The notes under the pieces: model-generated
What the model saw: only the letters and a program-made list of their open reading frames with translations
Databases searched by the model: none
What the model was told of the DNA's origin: nothing
Shown here: piece after piece, positions 16,773-26,159 of the stretch
Numbering within the stretch: position 1 is the stretch's first letter
Layout of the letters: every line of letters begins with the position of its first letter
Translations under genes and position numbers: made by a program
Assembly (NCBI GenBank): GCA_036524155.1
Contig: DATDCV010000500.1
Location: forward strand, 1-63,929
Length of the DNA stretch: 63,929 nt
Direction of reading: 5' to 3'
From: DATDCV01 sp036524155
GTDB taxonomy: Bacteria > Verrucomicrobiota > Verrucomicrobiia > Limisphaerales > UBA8199

Positions 16773-16804
16773 CTTCAACGTTTCAACGTTTCAACGCTTC
16801 AACG
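16773..16804. repeat. Four tandem octamers (yttcaacg)
   Basis: The 32 bases are exactly four 8-base units (cttcaacg, tttcaacg twice, cttcaacg) immediately downstream of the S41 peptidase gene on the opposite strand. The function is unknown. Confidence 0.9.
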
Positions 16805-16809
16805 TCCTC

Positions 16810-18135
16810 CTACCTCACGCGCACGGCCTGGCGAGCGGGCAATGGATCGCTCGTCTGAACCACTGGGTTCTCGCCCGGCTGCCGTCGATCCTCCGTAACA
16901 ACCTGGATCGCTTTCCGCAACTGGCGATCAGTGCTTTGCTCGAGTTGTCGTGGCGTCATTGATTTCACCGCTGCAGGAAAAAGCGCCTCCTCATCCCCCG
17001 AGAGAGGCAACGGAAGGTCGGGCACGATTCCTTTGTGCCAAAACGAACGCCCTGAAGGAGTCAGCCACTCTTGAACTGCCAGCAGCAAGGCCGAGCCGTC
17101 CGAAAGCCGAAACTCCTCCAGCACCGTGCCCGTGCCGAAGGTCGTTTGCCCCACCAACCGCGCGCGATGACCGTCCTGTAACGCGCCGGCGACAATTTCT
17201 GCCGCGCTCGCCGAGCCTTCATTAACCAGCAAAACCAGCGGCATGCTGGTAGCCATCCCCCCCTTCTCAACCCCCACCGCCTCCACCTTCCCCCGCGTGT
17301 CCCTCGTCAACAGCACGTCGCCAAACTCCAGGAACTGGCTGGCGACGCTGATCGCCTCGTCCAGCAGGCCACCAGGATTGTTGCGCAAGTCCAATATGAT
17401 CGCACCAAGCCCCGCGTCACGAATCTCACCCAGCGCGCGGCGCAAGTCTCGCGTCACCCCCGCGTCAAAGGTCGCCAGCCGCAGATGCGCGATGTCCGTC
17501 CCCGGGACCCTGGCCCAGGTAACCTCGTGCAGCTTGATCGACGCACGCACCAGCGTCAGTTGTCGCTCGCGACCCGTGCGCGGCTCAAGCAAAGTCAGCG
17601 TCACTTTCGTTCCCGGCCGGCCCGCTATCTCCTGCACCACCCGGTTCAGCGGCCAGTCGGCGACATCCCGCCCCCCTACTCTCAGAATCACATCCCCGGG
17701 GTGCACCCCTGCTTTTTCCGCAGGCGACCCGTCCATCGGCGACACTACGACCACCTGTCCGTTCCTTGACTGTATCTCGATGCCGACCCCTTTGAACTCC
17801 CCCCGTTCCATCTTGCCCAGTTCTTTGACCATCTCAGGCGTCAAAAACGAGCTGTGGCCAGTGTCTCCAAGGGCGTCCACCATGCCCCCGATCGCTCCGT
17901 AGGTCAGCTCGGTTGAATCGACGGCGGAACGGTCCACATAATTCTTCGAAATCTCGCTCCAGGCTTGCGCCACCAGGTTCAAGTTCGGCTCTTTCCGGCC
18001 CGAGGCGCACCCGCTCCCCGCGAGCCATCCAACCCCAAACCCGCTGACCAAAACCACTACGCAGAGCCGGCCCAGGCGCTTCCGCCTCTGGGCAAGCCGT
18101 TCGGGCTCTTTTCTTTGCACTGCCATAACTGCCAT
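16810..18135 (-). CDS. S41 (C-terminal processing) peptidase-like protein with altered active site
   Basis: The 441-residue product starts MAVMAVQRKEPERLAQ and has an N-terminal membrane segment with a Cys (LVSGFGVGWLAGSGC), then a PDZ domain (GVGIEIQSRNGQVVVVSP to about residue 190) and the S41 core. Ser310 in NEGSASAAEI matches the catalytic Ser of CtpB. The position 25 residues later, which is the catalytic Lys in TFGKGTVQ, is Thr335 here (TFGTGTVL), and the Gln four residues on is Leu339. Either it belongs to a subfamily with a different general base or it is catalytically weak. CtpA-like proteins process exported proteins in the periplasm. Confidence 0.85.
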   Translation of the reverse strand: MAVMAVQRKEPERLAQRRKRLGRLCVVVLVSGFGVGWLAGSGCASGRKEPNLNLVAQAWSEISKNYVDRSAVDSTELTYGAIGGMVDALGDTGHSSFLTPEMVKELGKMERGEFKGVGIEIQSRNGQVVVVSPMDGSPAEKAGVHPGDVILRVGGRDVADWPLNRVVQEIAGRPGTKVTLTLLEPRTGRERQLTLVRASIKLHEVTWARVPGTDIAHLRLATFDAGVTRDLRRALGEIRDAGLGAIILDLRNNPGGLLDEAISVASQFLEFGDVLLTRDTRGKVEAVGVEKGGMATSMPLVLLVNEGSASAAEIVAGALQDGHRARLVGQTTFGTGTVLEEFRLSDGSALLLAVQEWLTPSGRSFWHKGIVPDLPLPLSGDEEALFPAAVKSMTPRQLEQSTDRQLRKAIQVVTEDRRQPGENPVVQTSDPLPARQAVRVR

Positions 18136-18284
18136 TGCATTCTAGCACTGTTGCCATTTTTCGCACGCACGCTCTTAAGGGTTTCCCACCTGATTTTGGA
18201 TGACGATTTCGCTTGCGTCGAACTGCCGCTGGTTCTTTAGTAGCGCCACGCGTGAGCGTCACAGTCACTTCTCGCGCGCTGGAT

Positions 18285-21200
18285 ATGTCTACTCAAATGT
18301 TCACGCTTCAAAACTCAAAGACTCGCTCCTGTCATCCCGCCTGCCTCCGCTTCCCAGGCACACTGGTCCCGGCACTGGCATTTGGCCTGGCCCTTTCGAC
18401 CTTCGTTGCCAGCGGGGCGTATACGCCCGCAGCGCACAAGCTTCAGGTCAACGACCCTGCGGTCGGCGCACAGCTAACCGCCACGGGGGCGCGTTTAATC
18501 GCCGATTACGGCAGCTATGCGTTGTACGAAAGCGCCACACCGACGACCGCAGCCGCCGGCCTGGCAGGCGTCGAAGCCCGGGATGAATACAATCTGGTTC
18601 TGTTAAACGCCGCCAGGTTGGACACCAGCAAACCGGAGACACAAGCCCTTCGCAAAACCGTCGGAGCTTTCGCCGGCAAACGCACCCACCTGGTCCAGTT
18701 TGCCGGGCCGGTCCAGCCGGCCTGGCGCAACGCGCTGCTCGACACCGGCGTGCGGATTGTCAGTTACATCCCGCGCAATACCTACCTGGTTTACGGCGAT
18801 GCCTCATCCCTTGCCGCGCTCCAGGCCCTTGCTGGCAGGATGCCACTGATCCAATGGGACGCTCCGTTTGCTCCGGACTACAAAGTTGATCCCGCCGCCA
18901 GGCTGGTCGACGCCGCCGGACAGCCCCGCGACATCGGCACCAGCCAGTTCGCCATCCAGCTTGTGGCCGATCCTGCTGCCAACCCCGCCACACTTCGGTT
19001 GGTGGACCAGCTCAAGCTGCGCCCCCTCAAGAGACAGGAACTGGTGCTGAACTATGTCAACCTCGTCGTCGCCCTCGCCCCGGAAGGCCTGCCCCTCCTC
19101 GCCCTCCAGCCGGACGTCGTGTCGATCCAACCCTATTTTGACTACCAGCGATACTGCGAGCGCCAGGCCCAGATTATCGCCGGCAACCTGGCAGGCAATG
19201 TTCCCATCGGTCCAGGCTATCTGGCCTGGCTCCAAAGCAAGGGTTTCACCCAGGCCCAGTTCACCTCCTCGGGCTTCGTAGTGGACATCACCGACACCGG
19301 CCTCGACAACGGAACGACCGACCCAAATCATCCGGGCCTCCACATGCAGGGCAACGCGACCGGCACCAGCCGGGTCGCCTATAATCGCATCGAAGGCTTG
19401 GGGAACTTTGCGCGTAATGACTGCATCGGCCATGGCACTTTGAACGGCCACATCATCGGCGGCTATGACGATACCCTCGGTTTTCCATTCTCGGATGACC
19501 AGGGCTATCACCCCGGGCTGGGTGTGTGCCCATTCGTGAGAATCGGCGCGTCGATGGTGTTCGATCCTGACGGCTGGTTCACTGACCCCAACTTTGCCAA
19601 CCTCCAATCCCGCGCCTACCGCGACGGCGCGCGCGTCAGCAACAATAGCTGGGGCTCGTCGGTCCCAGGCACTTACACGGTCGATTCGCAGCAATATGAT
19701 GCGCTGGTTCGTGATGCCCAGCCCACCGGGTCCGCGGTGCCCGCCGCCGGCAACCAGGGAATGGTGATCGTGTTTGCCGCCGGCAACAACGGCGATTTTG
19801 GCGCCAGGACCGTCGGCGCGCCGGCCAGCGCCAAAAACGTCATCACTGTCGGCGCCTCAGAAAACGTTCAATTCATTGGCGACATTGACGGTTGCGGCAC
19901 TCTCGATGCCGAGGCGGACAGCGCCAATGATATTTGGGGGTCCTCGAGCCGCGGCCCCTGCGCCGACGGACGGCACAAGCCCGACCTGGTCGCTCCCGGC
20001 ACTCGCGTCAGCGGCGGCGTGCCCCAGGCCCAGGACCCCGCCCCCACCGGAACCGCCGACCCGTGCTTCGTCCTCAACGGCATGGGCGTCTGCGGCAGCA
20101 TTCAAGACCTGCTCTTTTATCCCACCAACCAGGAGTTCTTCACCATCGGCACCGGCACCAGCTTCGCCTCCCCGGCCGTCGCCGGTGGCGCCGCCCTTGT
20201 GCGCCAGTTCTTCATCAACCGCTTCGGCGGCCCCCCCAGCGCCGCCATGACCAAAGCCTACTTGCTCAACTCCGCGCGTCACCTCAAGGGTCAGGGCGCC
20301 AACGACTCCCTCTGGTCCAACGCCCAGGGCATGGGGGAAATGAACCTCGGTTTCGCTTTCGACAGCGCCCGCCGGATCCTGCGCGACCAACTGGCGGCCG
20401 ACACCTTCACCGCCAGCGGCCAAACCCGCACTTTCACCGGTACCATTAACGACTCGAGCCTCCCCTTCCGTGTCACCCTCGCCTGGTCCGACGCCCCGGG
20501 CTCGACCACCGGCGCCGCCTACAACAACGACCTCGACCTCGTTGTGACTCTCGGCAACTTCAGCTACAAGGGCAACGTCTTCAGCGGCTCCACCTCCACC
20601 ACTGGCGGCTCCGCCGACTCCAGGAATAACGTCGAAAGCGTCTTCCTGCCCCCGGGCTACTCTGGTCCCTTCACCATCACCATCACCGCCGCGGACATCA
20701 ACTCCGATGGCGTGCCTAACAACGCCGAGCCGCTGGACCAGGATTTTGCGCTCGTCGTCTACAACGCCAAACCATCCGGGCCACTCATTAACGGGATTCA
20801 GCCTCCCGACCAGACCGTCGTAGCGGGACAGTTTGCCGCCTTTACCGTCAACGCCACCAGCTCGGAAGTCATGCGCTACCAATGGCGCAAGGACGGCACC
20901 AACATCGCCAACGCCATCACCAATTCCTACTCCATCCTGTCCGCCGAGCTCACCAATGCCGGCGGCTACTCGGTTGTGGTCTCCGACATCAACGGCGCCT
21001 CCACCAGCGCCGTGGCCCGCCTCACGGTCATTCCCAGCGTGCCCCTTCCTTTCGCGATCAACAACAGCAACTTCGTTTGGCTCCTCGACACCAACTTGCC
21101 CTGGTACGGTCAGACCAATTTCTCCCATGATCGCGTCGCTTCCGGGCGCAGCTTCTTCGTCACGGGCGCGCAGCGCACCTACCTGCAAGCCACGAATAAC

Positions 21201-22763
21201 AGCCCGGGGCAGTTGTCCTTCTGGTGGAAGATCAATTCCGCCACCAACGCCGGTTTGTGCACCTTCACCGTTACCGCCAAAGACTACACCAACGGCACTC
21301 AGATGTACGGGCCGCGCGACTGGACGAATGAGACATTCTATCTGCCCGCCGGGCCTCACACCTTCGAATGGAGCTACACCGATTCCTCCGGGGAATTGTT
21401 CCTTACCAACGGCGTCTTCCTGGACCAGGTCACCTATATTCCAGGCGCCACCTTGCCCTTCATCATAGCCCAGCCCACCAACCAGAGTGTCCTGGGCGCC
21501 AACCCTGTCACCTTTACCGTCATCGCCAGTGGCACGCCAACCTTGGGATACCAATGGCGCTTCAATTCCGTCCCCATTACCGATGCCACCAATAGCTACT
21601 TCACCATCGCCGGTGTCGGGCCATTTGACGTCGGCCGTTACTCCGTCGAAGTCACGAACAGCTTCGGCTCCATCATCAGCGCCGACGCCGCGCTCGAGGT
21701 TGTGCCGGTCGTCCTTGGTGGCGATAATATCTTCGGCCAGGCGGGCGCCACTCTCTCAGCCACCAACGTCATCGCTATCGCCGCCGGCGCCTACCACACG
21801 CTCGTCGTTCGACGTGATGGCGTCGTCCTGGGCTGGGGAAACAATTCGGCCGGTCAACTCGACGTCCCCCAAAGCCTCACCAATGCCATGGCAGTAGCGG
21901 GAGGCGGCGCTCACAGTCTCGCCTTGCTCGAGAATGGCACGGTCATCGGTTGGGGCGACAATAGCGCCGGCCAGGCAACGCCGCCAGCCGGGCTGGCCAA
22001 CGTCACAGCGATCGCTGCCGGGTCGCGACACAGCGTTGCCCTCAAGACCGATGGCACACTGGCAACCTGGGGCGACAACAGCCTGGGCCAACTTTCGGTG
22101 CCTGCGGGTTTGACCGGCGTCGTCGCCGTCGCCGCCGGGGGCGACCACACGCTTGCCTTGCGGGCCGACGGCACCGTTCTTGCCTGGGGCGGCAACACCG
22201 ACCCGGCCTGGAATTATTCCGGACAATCGGTCGTCCCCTGGGGTTTGACCGGCGTCGCCGATGTCAGCGCCGGCACTTTCCACAGCCTCAGCGTGAAGAC
22301 CGACGGCAGCGTCCTGGGCTGGGGATACAATGGGTTCGGCGAAACCGTCGCACCCGCTGACGCCACGAACATTGTCGCCGTCGCCGCCGGCAACCAGTTT
22401 TCCCTCGCGGTGCGGCGCGACCACACCGCCGTCGGCTGGGGCCTGGACTGGAATAGCCAGTACGATTTCCTGCCCTCGCTCACGAACGTCACCGCCCTGG
22501 CCGCCGGCGACGCCCACACCGTCGTTTTGCTCGGCCGTCCGGACGAAGCGCCCGGATTGGTCCGCGCCGCCTACAACGGCAGCCAATTCCGAACCTGGGT
22601 TCAAACCGTGGTGGGGAAGAACTATGCCTTCGAACGGACGAGTTCGCTCCCGGCCGCTGCCTGGGTTACTATTTCCTGGGTACGCGGGAACGGCGCGATG
22701 CAGCTCTTCGCGGACCCTGCGGCGGGCGGACCGCAGAGCTTTTATCGCGTCCGCCAGTGGTAG
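18285..22763 (+). CDS. Subtilisin-family (S8) secreted serine protease with Ig and RCC1 domains
   Basis: The product has about 1492 residues from the ATG at 18285; the open frame extends upstream to a TTG at 18213. A signal peptide (LVPALAFGLALSTFVASGA) is followed by a propeptide-like region. The S8 triad is Asp337 (DITDTGLDN), His383 (IGHGTLNGH) and Ser626 (GTGTSFASPAVAGG). A proprotein-convertase-like P domain follows (RTFTGTINDSSLPFRVTLAW). Two Ig-like domains (residues about 835-925 and 1065-1140) come next, then at least seven RCC1-like repeats (GWGNNSAGQLDVPQSLTN and similar) to the C-terminus. It is a large surface or extracellular protein, and the repeats resemble the separate RCC1 protein at 15.3 kb. 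Confidence 0.9.
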   Translation: MSTQMFTLQNSKTRSCHPACLRFPGTLVPALAFGLALSTFVASGAYTPAAHKLQVNDPAVGAQLTATGARLIADYGSYALYESATPTTAAAGLAGVEARDEYNLVLLNAARLDTSKPETQALRKTVGAFAGKRTHLVQFAGPVQPAWRNALLDTGVRIVSYIPRNTYLVYGDASSLAALQALAGRMPLIQWDAPFAPDYKVDPAARLVDAAGQPRDIGTSQFAIQLVADPAANPATLRLVDQLKLRPLKRQELVLNYVNLVVALAPEGLPLLALQPDVVSIQPYFDYQRYCERQAQIIAGNLAGNVPIGPGYLAWLQSKGFTQAQFTSSGFVVDITDTGLDNGTTDPNHPGLHMQGNATGTSRVAYNRIEGLGNFARNDCIGHGTLNGHIIGGYDDTLGFPFSDDQGYHPGLGVCPFVRIGASMVFDPDGWFTDPNFANLQSRAYRDGARVSNNSWGSSVPGTYTVDSQQYDALVRDAQPTGSAVPAAGNQGMVIVFAAGNNGDFGARTVGAPASAKNVITVGASENVQFIGDIDGCGTLDAEADSANDIWGSSSRGPCADGRHKPDLVAPGTRVSGGVPQAQDPAPTGTADPCFVLNGMGVCGSIQDLLFYPTNQEFFTIGTGTSFASPAVAGGAALVRQFFINRFGGPPSAAMTKAYLLNSARHLKGQGANDSLWSNAQGMGEMNLGFAFDSARRILRDQLAADTFTASGQTRTFTGTINDSSLPFRVTLAWSDAPGSTTGAAYNNDLDLVVTLGNFSYKGNVFSGSTSTTGGSADSRNNVESVFLPPGYSGPFTITITAADINSDGVPNNAEPLDQDFALVVYNAKPSGPLINGIQPPDQTVVAGQFAAFTVNATSSEVMRYQWRKDGTNIANAITNSYSILSAELTNAGGYSVVVSDINGASTSAVARLTVIPSVPLPFAINNSNFVWLLDTNLPWYGQTNFSHDRVASGRSFFVTGAQRTYLQATNNSPGQLSFWWKINSATNAGLCTFTVTAKDYTNGTQMYGPRDWTNETFYLPAGPHTFEWSYTDSSGELFLTNGVFLDQVTYIPGATLPFIIAQPTNQSVLGANPVTFTVIASGTPTLGYQWRFNSVPITDATNSYFTIAGVGPFDVGRYSVEVTNSFGSIISADAALEVVPVVLGGDNIFGQAGATLSATNVIAIAAGAYHTLVVRRDGVVLGWGNNSAGQLDVPQSLTNAMAVAGGGAHSLALLENGTVIGWGDNSAGQATPPAGLANVTAIAAGSRHSVALKTDGTLATWGDNSLGQLSVPAGLTGVVAVAAGGDHTLALRADGTVLAWGGNTDPAWNYSGQSVVPWGLTGVADVSAGTFHSLSVKTDGSVLGWGYNGFGETVAPADATNIVAVAAGNQFSLAVRRDHTAVGWGLDWNSQYDFLPSLTNVTALAAGDAHTVVLLGRPDEAPGLVRAAYNGSQFRTWVQTVVGKNYAFERTSSLPAAAWVTISWVRGNGAMQLFADPAAGGPQSFYRVRQW

Positions 22764-22773
22764 CAGCTAATCG

Positions 22774-23637
22774 GTGAAGATCATAACGGATGAGCGTTGC
22801 CTCGGCTACTCGGAGCCGGGGCACCCGGAACGGCCTGAGCGTATCAGCTCGACGCTGGAAAAACTGCGGGCCCAATCTGAATTGGCCATCGACTGGCTAA
22901 CCCCTGGGCCCGCGGCCAGCGACGTTGTTTTCCGCGCCCATTCCCCCGAGCACCTCGCTCGCCTCCTTGAACCGCGCGATTTCGACGTCGATACCCCGTT
23001 CTTCCCGGACATCGCGGATTACGCGCGCGCCTCGGTTGGCGCCGCGCTTACGGCGTTGACCGCCGCGCGCAGCGGCGAACCCGTGATGAGCCTCATGCGG
23101 CCCCCCGGTCACCACGCCACCCGGTCTCGCGCGATGGGTTTCTGCTACTTGAACAACGTCGCCATCGCCGCCCTCGAAGCCCTCGCCACCGGCGTGAACC
23201 GGATCGCCGTCTATGATTTCGACGTCCACCACGGCAACGGCACCGAGTCCATTCTCCTTAACCGCACCGGCGCCTCGTTCTTCTCGATCCACCAATCGCC
23301 CTGCTATCCTGGAACCGGCACCCGCAATGTCGGCCCCAATTGCTTCAACTATCCAGTGCCTCCGGATACCCCGCGCACCGAGTACCGCAAAGTCCTCACC
23401 AGCGCCTTCGAACACCTCGAGTCGCTTAGACCGGAAATCGTCGCCGTCTCCGCCGGCTTTGATTGCTACGCCCACGACCCGCTCGCCCAGGAAACGCTCG
23501 AAATCGAAGATTTCTACTGGCTCGGCCGGCGGTTCCGCAACCTCGGCGTGCCGGTCTTTTCGCTCCTCGAAGGCGGCTACAGCCGCGACCTCCCCGATCT
23601 GATCCTCGCCTATCTCAAGGGCCTCGACGGCATATGA
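22774..23637 (+). CDS. Histone-deacetylase-like (class II HDAC/AcuC/APAH) amidohydrolase
   Basis: The 287-residue product starts with GTG, 10 bases after the S8 protease stop. Family motifs are complete: RPPGHHA (His113, His114), the zinc ligands in DFDVHHGNGT (Asp150, His152), and SAGFDCYAHDP (Asp230 as third zinc ligand), plus LEGGYS. Bacterial members deacetylate acetylpolyamines, acetyl-lysine or small acetylated metabolites; the substrate is unknown. The gene runs into the GspF-like gene with a 22-base gap, so they may share a transcript. Confidence 0.92.
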   Translation: MKIITDERCLGYSEPGHPERPERISSTLEKLRAQSELAIDWLTPGPAASDVVFRAHSPEHLARLLEPRDFDVDTPFFPDIADYARASVGAALTALTAARSGEPVMSLMRPPGHHATRSRAMGFCYLNNVAIAALEALATGVNRIAVYDFDVHHGNGTESILLNRTGASFFSIHQSPCYPGTGTRNVGPNCFNYPVPPDTPRTEYRKVLTSAFEHLESLRPEIVAVSAGFDCYAHDPLAQETLEIEDFYWLGRRFRNLGVPVFSLLEGGYSRDLPDLILAYLKGLDGI

Positions 23638-23659
23638 AACCAAACCCCATCGCTCCTCC

Positions 23660-24661
23660 ATGCCGCTGACTTTCACTCCGGGCCAGTTCCGGCGGCGATC
23701 TGAGTTCTACCACCAACTCGGCCAACTCACCGCCGCCGGCATCTCCCTGCCGGCCGCTCTCGAGCAACTCCGCCGCAATCCCCCCGCCAGGTCCTATCAC
23801 CAGCCCATCACCACCATCCTCCGCGAACTGAACGATGGCCTGACTTTCACCGAGTCCATCCAACGCCTGGGCTCCTGGCTGCCTGGCTTCGACCTCGCCC
23901 TCCTGCAAGCCGGCGAACAAAGTGGTCGCCTCGATGCCTGCTTCCGGCTCCTCGCCGAATATTACGCCGACCGCGCGCGAATTGCCGGCCAACTGATCAC
24001 CGACCTGGCCTACCCGGTGTTCATGCTCCATTTCGCCGTCCTGGTGTTCTCCTTCGTCAGCGTGGTCGGGTCCCAAAACTGGACCCTGGGAGCCGTGCAG
24101 ATCGCGGTCGTGCTGGTGCCGATCTACGTACTGGTCTGCCTCGGGATCTACGTCGCTCAGAGCGCCCACGGCGAACCGTGGCGCGCCGTGGTAGAACGCC
24201 TGGTCCATCCCGTACCGATGCTGGGAACCGCCCGCCGCTACCTCGCACTGGGACGCCTCGCCGCTGCGCTCGAAGCGCTGTTGAGCGCCGGTGTGAGCAT
24301 CATCGAAGCGTGGGAACTCGCAGCCACCGCCAGCGGTTCGCCCGCCTTGCGCCGCACTGTGTTCGCCTGGCGGCCGTTGGTTGAGGCCGGTGAAACTCCC
24401 GCGGAAGCCCTGACAGCCTCCGGCCGGTTTCCTGAAGTTTTCGCCAATCAATATGCGACCGGCGAACTCAGCGGCCAGCTCGACGAAACACTCGGCCGCT
24501 TGCACCACTACTACCAGGAGGAGGGCACCCGCAAACTGCGTGCCTTCGCCCAATGGACGCCCCGCCTGCTCTACCTGGTCGTCGTCCTGCTCATCGCCTG
24601 GTTTATCGTTCGTTTCTATGTCAATTACTTCCGCCAGATAGGCGCGGCTGCGGGATTTTGA
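23660..24661 (+). CDS. Type II secretion / type IV pilus inner-membrane platform protein (GspF/PilC family)
   Basis: The 333-residue product has the two repeated T2SSF cytoplasmic domains (FYHQLGQLTAAGISLPAALE... and LGRLAAALEALLSAGVSIIE...) and membrane segments near residues 112-160 and at the C-terminus (LLYLVVVLLIAWFIVRFYVN). GspF/PilC proteins form the platform that the assembly ATPase acts on. It is shorter than typical GspF (about 400 residues), and no gspE, gspG or other secretion genes are adjacent, though a prepilin-like gene lies at 50.1 kb. The ATG at 23660 is the first in frame. Confidence 0.9.
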   Translation: MPLTFTPGQFRRRSEFYHQLGQLTAAGISLPAALEQLRRNPPARSYHQPITTILRELNDGLTFTESIQRLGSWLPGFDLALLQAGEQSGRLDACFRLLAEYYADRARIAGQLITDLAYPVFMLHFAVLVFSFVSVVGSQNWTLGAVQIAVVLVPIYVLVCLGIYVAQSAHGEPWRAVVERLVHPVPMLGTARRYLALGRLAAALEALLSAGVSIIEAWELAATASGSPALRRTVFAWRPLVEAGETPAEALTASGRFPEVFANQYATGELSGQLDETLGRLHHYYQEEGTRKLRAFAQWTPRLLYLVVVLLIAWFIVRFYVNYFRQIGAAAGF

Positions 24662-24720
24662 CCCTTCGCAAGCCGCGAAAACTTCTGGCCCCCATCTGGC
24701 CCCGCGAGTATAAACCGCGC

Positions 24721-25590
24721 ATGTCTCAACACCGAATCGGCATCATCGGCGGCACCGGGCTCTACCAAATCGAGGGCCTTACCAAACAAAAATGGGTCAG
24801 TATCAGCACCCCTTTTGGCGCCCCCTCCGATGCTCTGCTGACCGGCGAGTTGGCCGGCCGCAGCGTCGTGTTCCTGCCGCGCCATGGCCGCGGCCATCGA
24901 ATACTCCCCTCGGAGCTCAACCACCGCGCGAACATTTGGGCGATGAAGAAACTCGGCGTCGCCTGGATCATCAGCGTCAGCGCCGTCGGCTCTCTCCGGG
25001 AGAAGTACAAACCCTGCGACATCGTCTTGCCCGACCAGTTCGTTGACCGTACCAAACAATCCGGCGCCCACACTTTTTTTGGGCGTGGCATCGTCGCCCA
25101 CGTCGCCTTCGCGGACCCGGTTTGCGAGGAGTTGCGGCAGATTGTGTCGTGCGCGGCTCGCAGCCTCAAAATCAGGGTCCACGACCGAGGCACCTACCTG
25201 AATATGGAAGGACCGGCCTTCAGCACCCGCGCGGAGTCCTTCACAAATCGAAAGCTGGGCTATGACATCGTCGGCATGACAAACCTGGGGGAGGCCAAGT
25301 GCGCCCGCGAAGCAGAAATCGCTTACGTCACGATGGCCATGATCACCGATTACGACTGCTGGAAAGCGGATGAAGCGCATGTCACCGTTGACCTGATCAT
25401 CGCCAACCTCACCAGGAACGCCGCTGCGGCCAAAATGATTATCGCCAAAGTCGTGCCCCAAATCCCGCCCGAACCGAATTGGCCGTGTCACCACGCCCTT
25501 CAGAATGCCATCATGACCGACAAAAAACTCTGGCCCGCCAACACCAGGCGCGAACTGGCTCCGATTCTGGCGCGTTACCTGAATTCATGA
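24721..25590 (+). CDS. mtnP: S-methyl-5'-thioadenosine phosphorylase
   Basis: The 290-residue product cleaves methylthioadenosine with phosphate to adenine and 5-methylthioribose-1-phosphate in methionine salvage. The ATG at 24721 (MSQHRIGIIGGTGLYQIEGL) is chosen over the longer open frame beginning inside the gspF-like gene. Family motifs include the phosphate-binding GGTGLY, PRHGRGHRILPSELNHRANI, SAVGSLREKYKPCD, the substrate-binding NMEGPAFSTRAES, and GMTNLGEAKCAREAEIAY with TDYDCW. The Asn/Met/Glu pattern is that of MTAP rather than a general nucleoside phosphorylase. Other salvage genes are not in the window. Confidence 0.95.
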   Translation: MSQHRIGIIGGTGLYQIEGLTKQKWVSISTPFGAPSDALLTGELAGRSVVFLPRHGRGHRILPSELNHRANIWAMKKLGVAWIISVSAVGSLREKYKPCDIVLPDQFVDRTKQSGAHTFFGRGIVAHVAFADPVCEELRQIVSCAARSLKIRVHDRGTYLNMEGPAFSTRAESFTNRKLGYDIVGMTNLGEAKCAREAEIAYVTMAMITDYDCWKADEAHVTVDLIIANLTRNAAAAKMIIAKVVPQIPPEPNWPCHHALQNAIMTDKKLWPANTRRELAPILARYLNS

Positions 25591-25781
25591 GCCTCAAAAC
25601 CCGAGGTAACCCGGCCCCTCCCGCTCCCGTCGGAAGAAAAGTTCAGCATCAATTGGTCGCGGGTTGAAAGCTGTTCGAGACGTCCGTTGCCAACCCGCAA
25701 CTTGAAACCAGCAACCTGCAACCGGTATTGGGGTCAAAGCGGACTCAGGCCGTAACGGATCCCTTACTCTTGCCTCCCGTA

Positions 25782-25946
25782 TCAGTGGCTCTTTTTCGGC
25801 AGGCATCCTACCTTCGCAAACACAACCGCATAGGTCAGGAAGCCAACTATTAGAAGCCAGGGGTTCCCCCTTACTGTAAGCAGGATACCCCACCCGAGGA
25901 AGAACCCCATTAGCAAATACACCAGCAGCGCCCAGACGAATTTCAC
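25782..25946 (-). CDS. Small membrane protein of 54 residues, two predicted helices
   Basis: This is a short gene starting with GTG at 25946 and ending at a TGA at 25782. The product is hydrophobic, with two membrane segments (FVWALLVYLLMGFFLGWGIL and PWLLIVGFLTYAVVFAKVG) separated by a short VRGN turn, and a basic tail (CLPKKSH). An AAGG-like ribosome site lies about 8 bases before the GTG. The clean hydrophobic pattern and proper length support a real gene rather than the 131-residue ORF on the same strand. The function is unknown. Confidence 0.65.
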   Translation of the reverse strand: MKFVWALLVYLLMGFFLGWGILLTVRGNPWLLIVGFLTYAVVFAKVGCLPKKSH

Positions 25947-25985
25947 GCCGAGACCTTAACCCCGAACGCCAGTTTCGCAAGCGGC

Positions 25986-26113
25986 CCAAAAACGTATCCG
26001 CTCAGTCTTGGGTCGGAGCGCCGAGTTGCACTCGGCTTACACGCGGTCGTCGGTGCGCTTAAGCCGATTATAAATCGGCGCTCCGACCCAAGACTGAGCC
26101 GATACCCAAAAAC
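25986..26113. mobile_element. Hairpin miniature element, copy B, with 8-bp target duplication
   Basis: The element is 25994-26105 (112 bp), flanked by the perfect direct repeat ccaaaaac at 25986-25993 and 26106-26113. The ends read gtatccgctcagtcttgggt and the complement ending gccgatac. It lies about 90 bases upstream of hypA and could bring its own folding or transcription signals there, though none is proven. Confidence 0.93.
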
Positions 26114-26159
26114 CAGTTGTCACGCCTACGCTCCGGCCGTACGTTGTCTGGTTGGTTAT

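Noticed and set aside
19857..21554. 565-residue minus-strand ORF opposite the S8 protease
   Set aside because: Gly/Val/Glu-rich shadow of the real reading frame.
25594..25989. 131-residue minus-strand ORF
   Set aside because: It has no patterned composition, and the shorter 54-residue two-helix gene in another frame of the same strand is more convincing.
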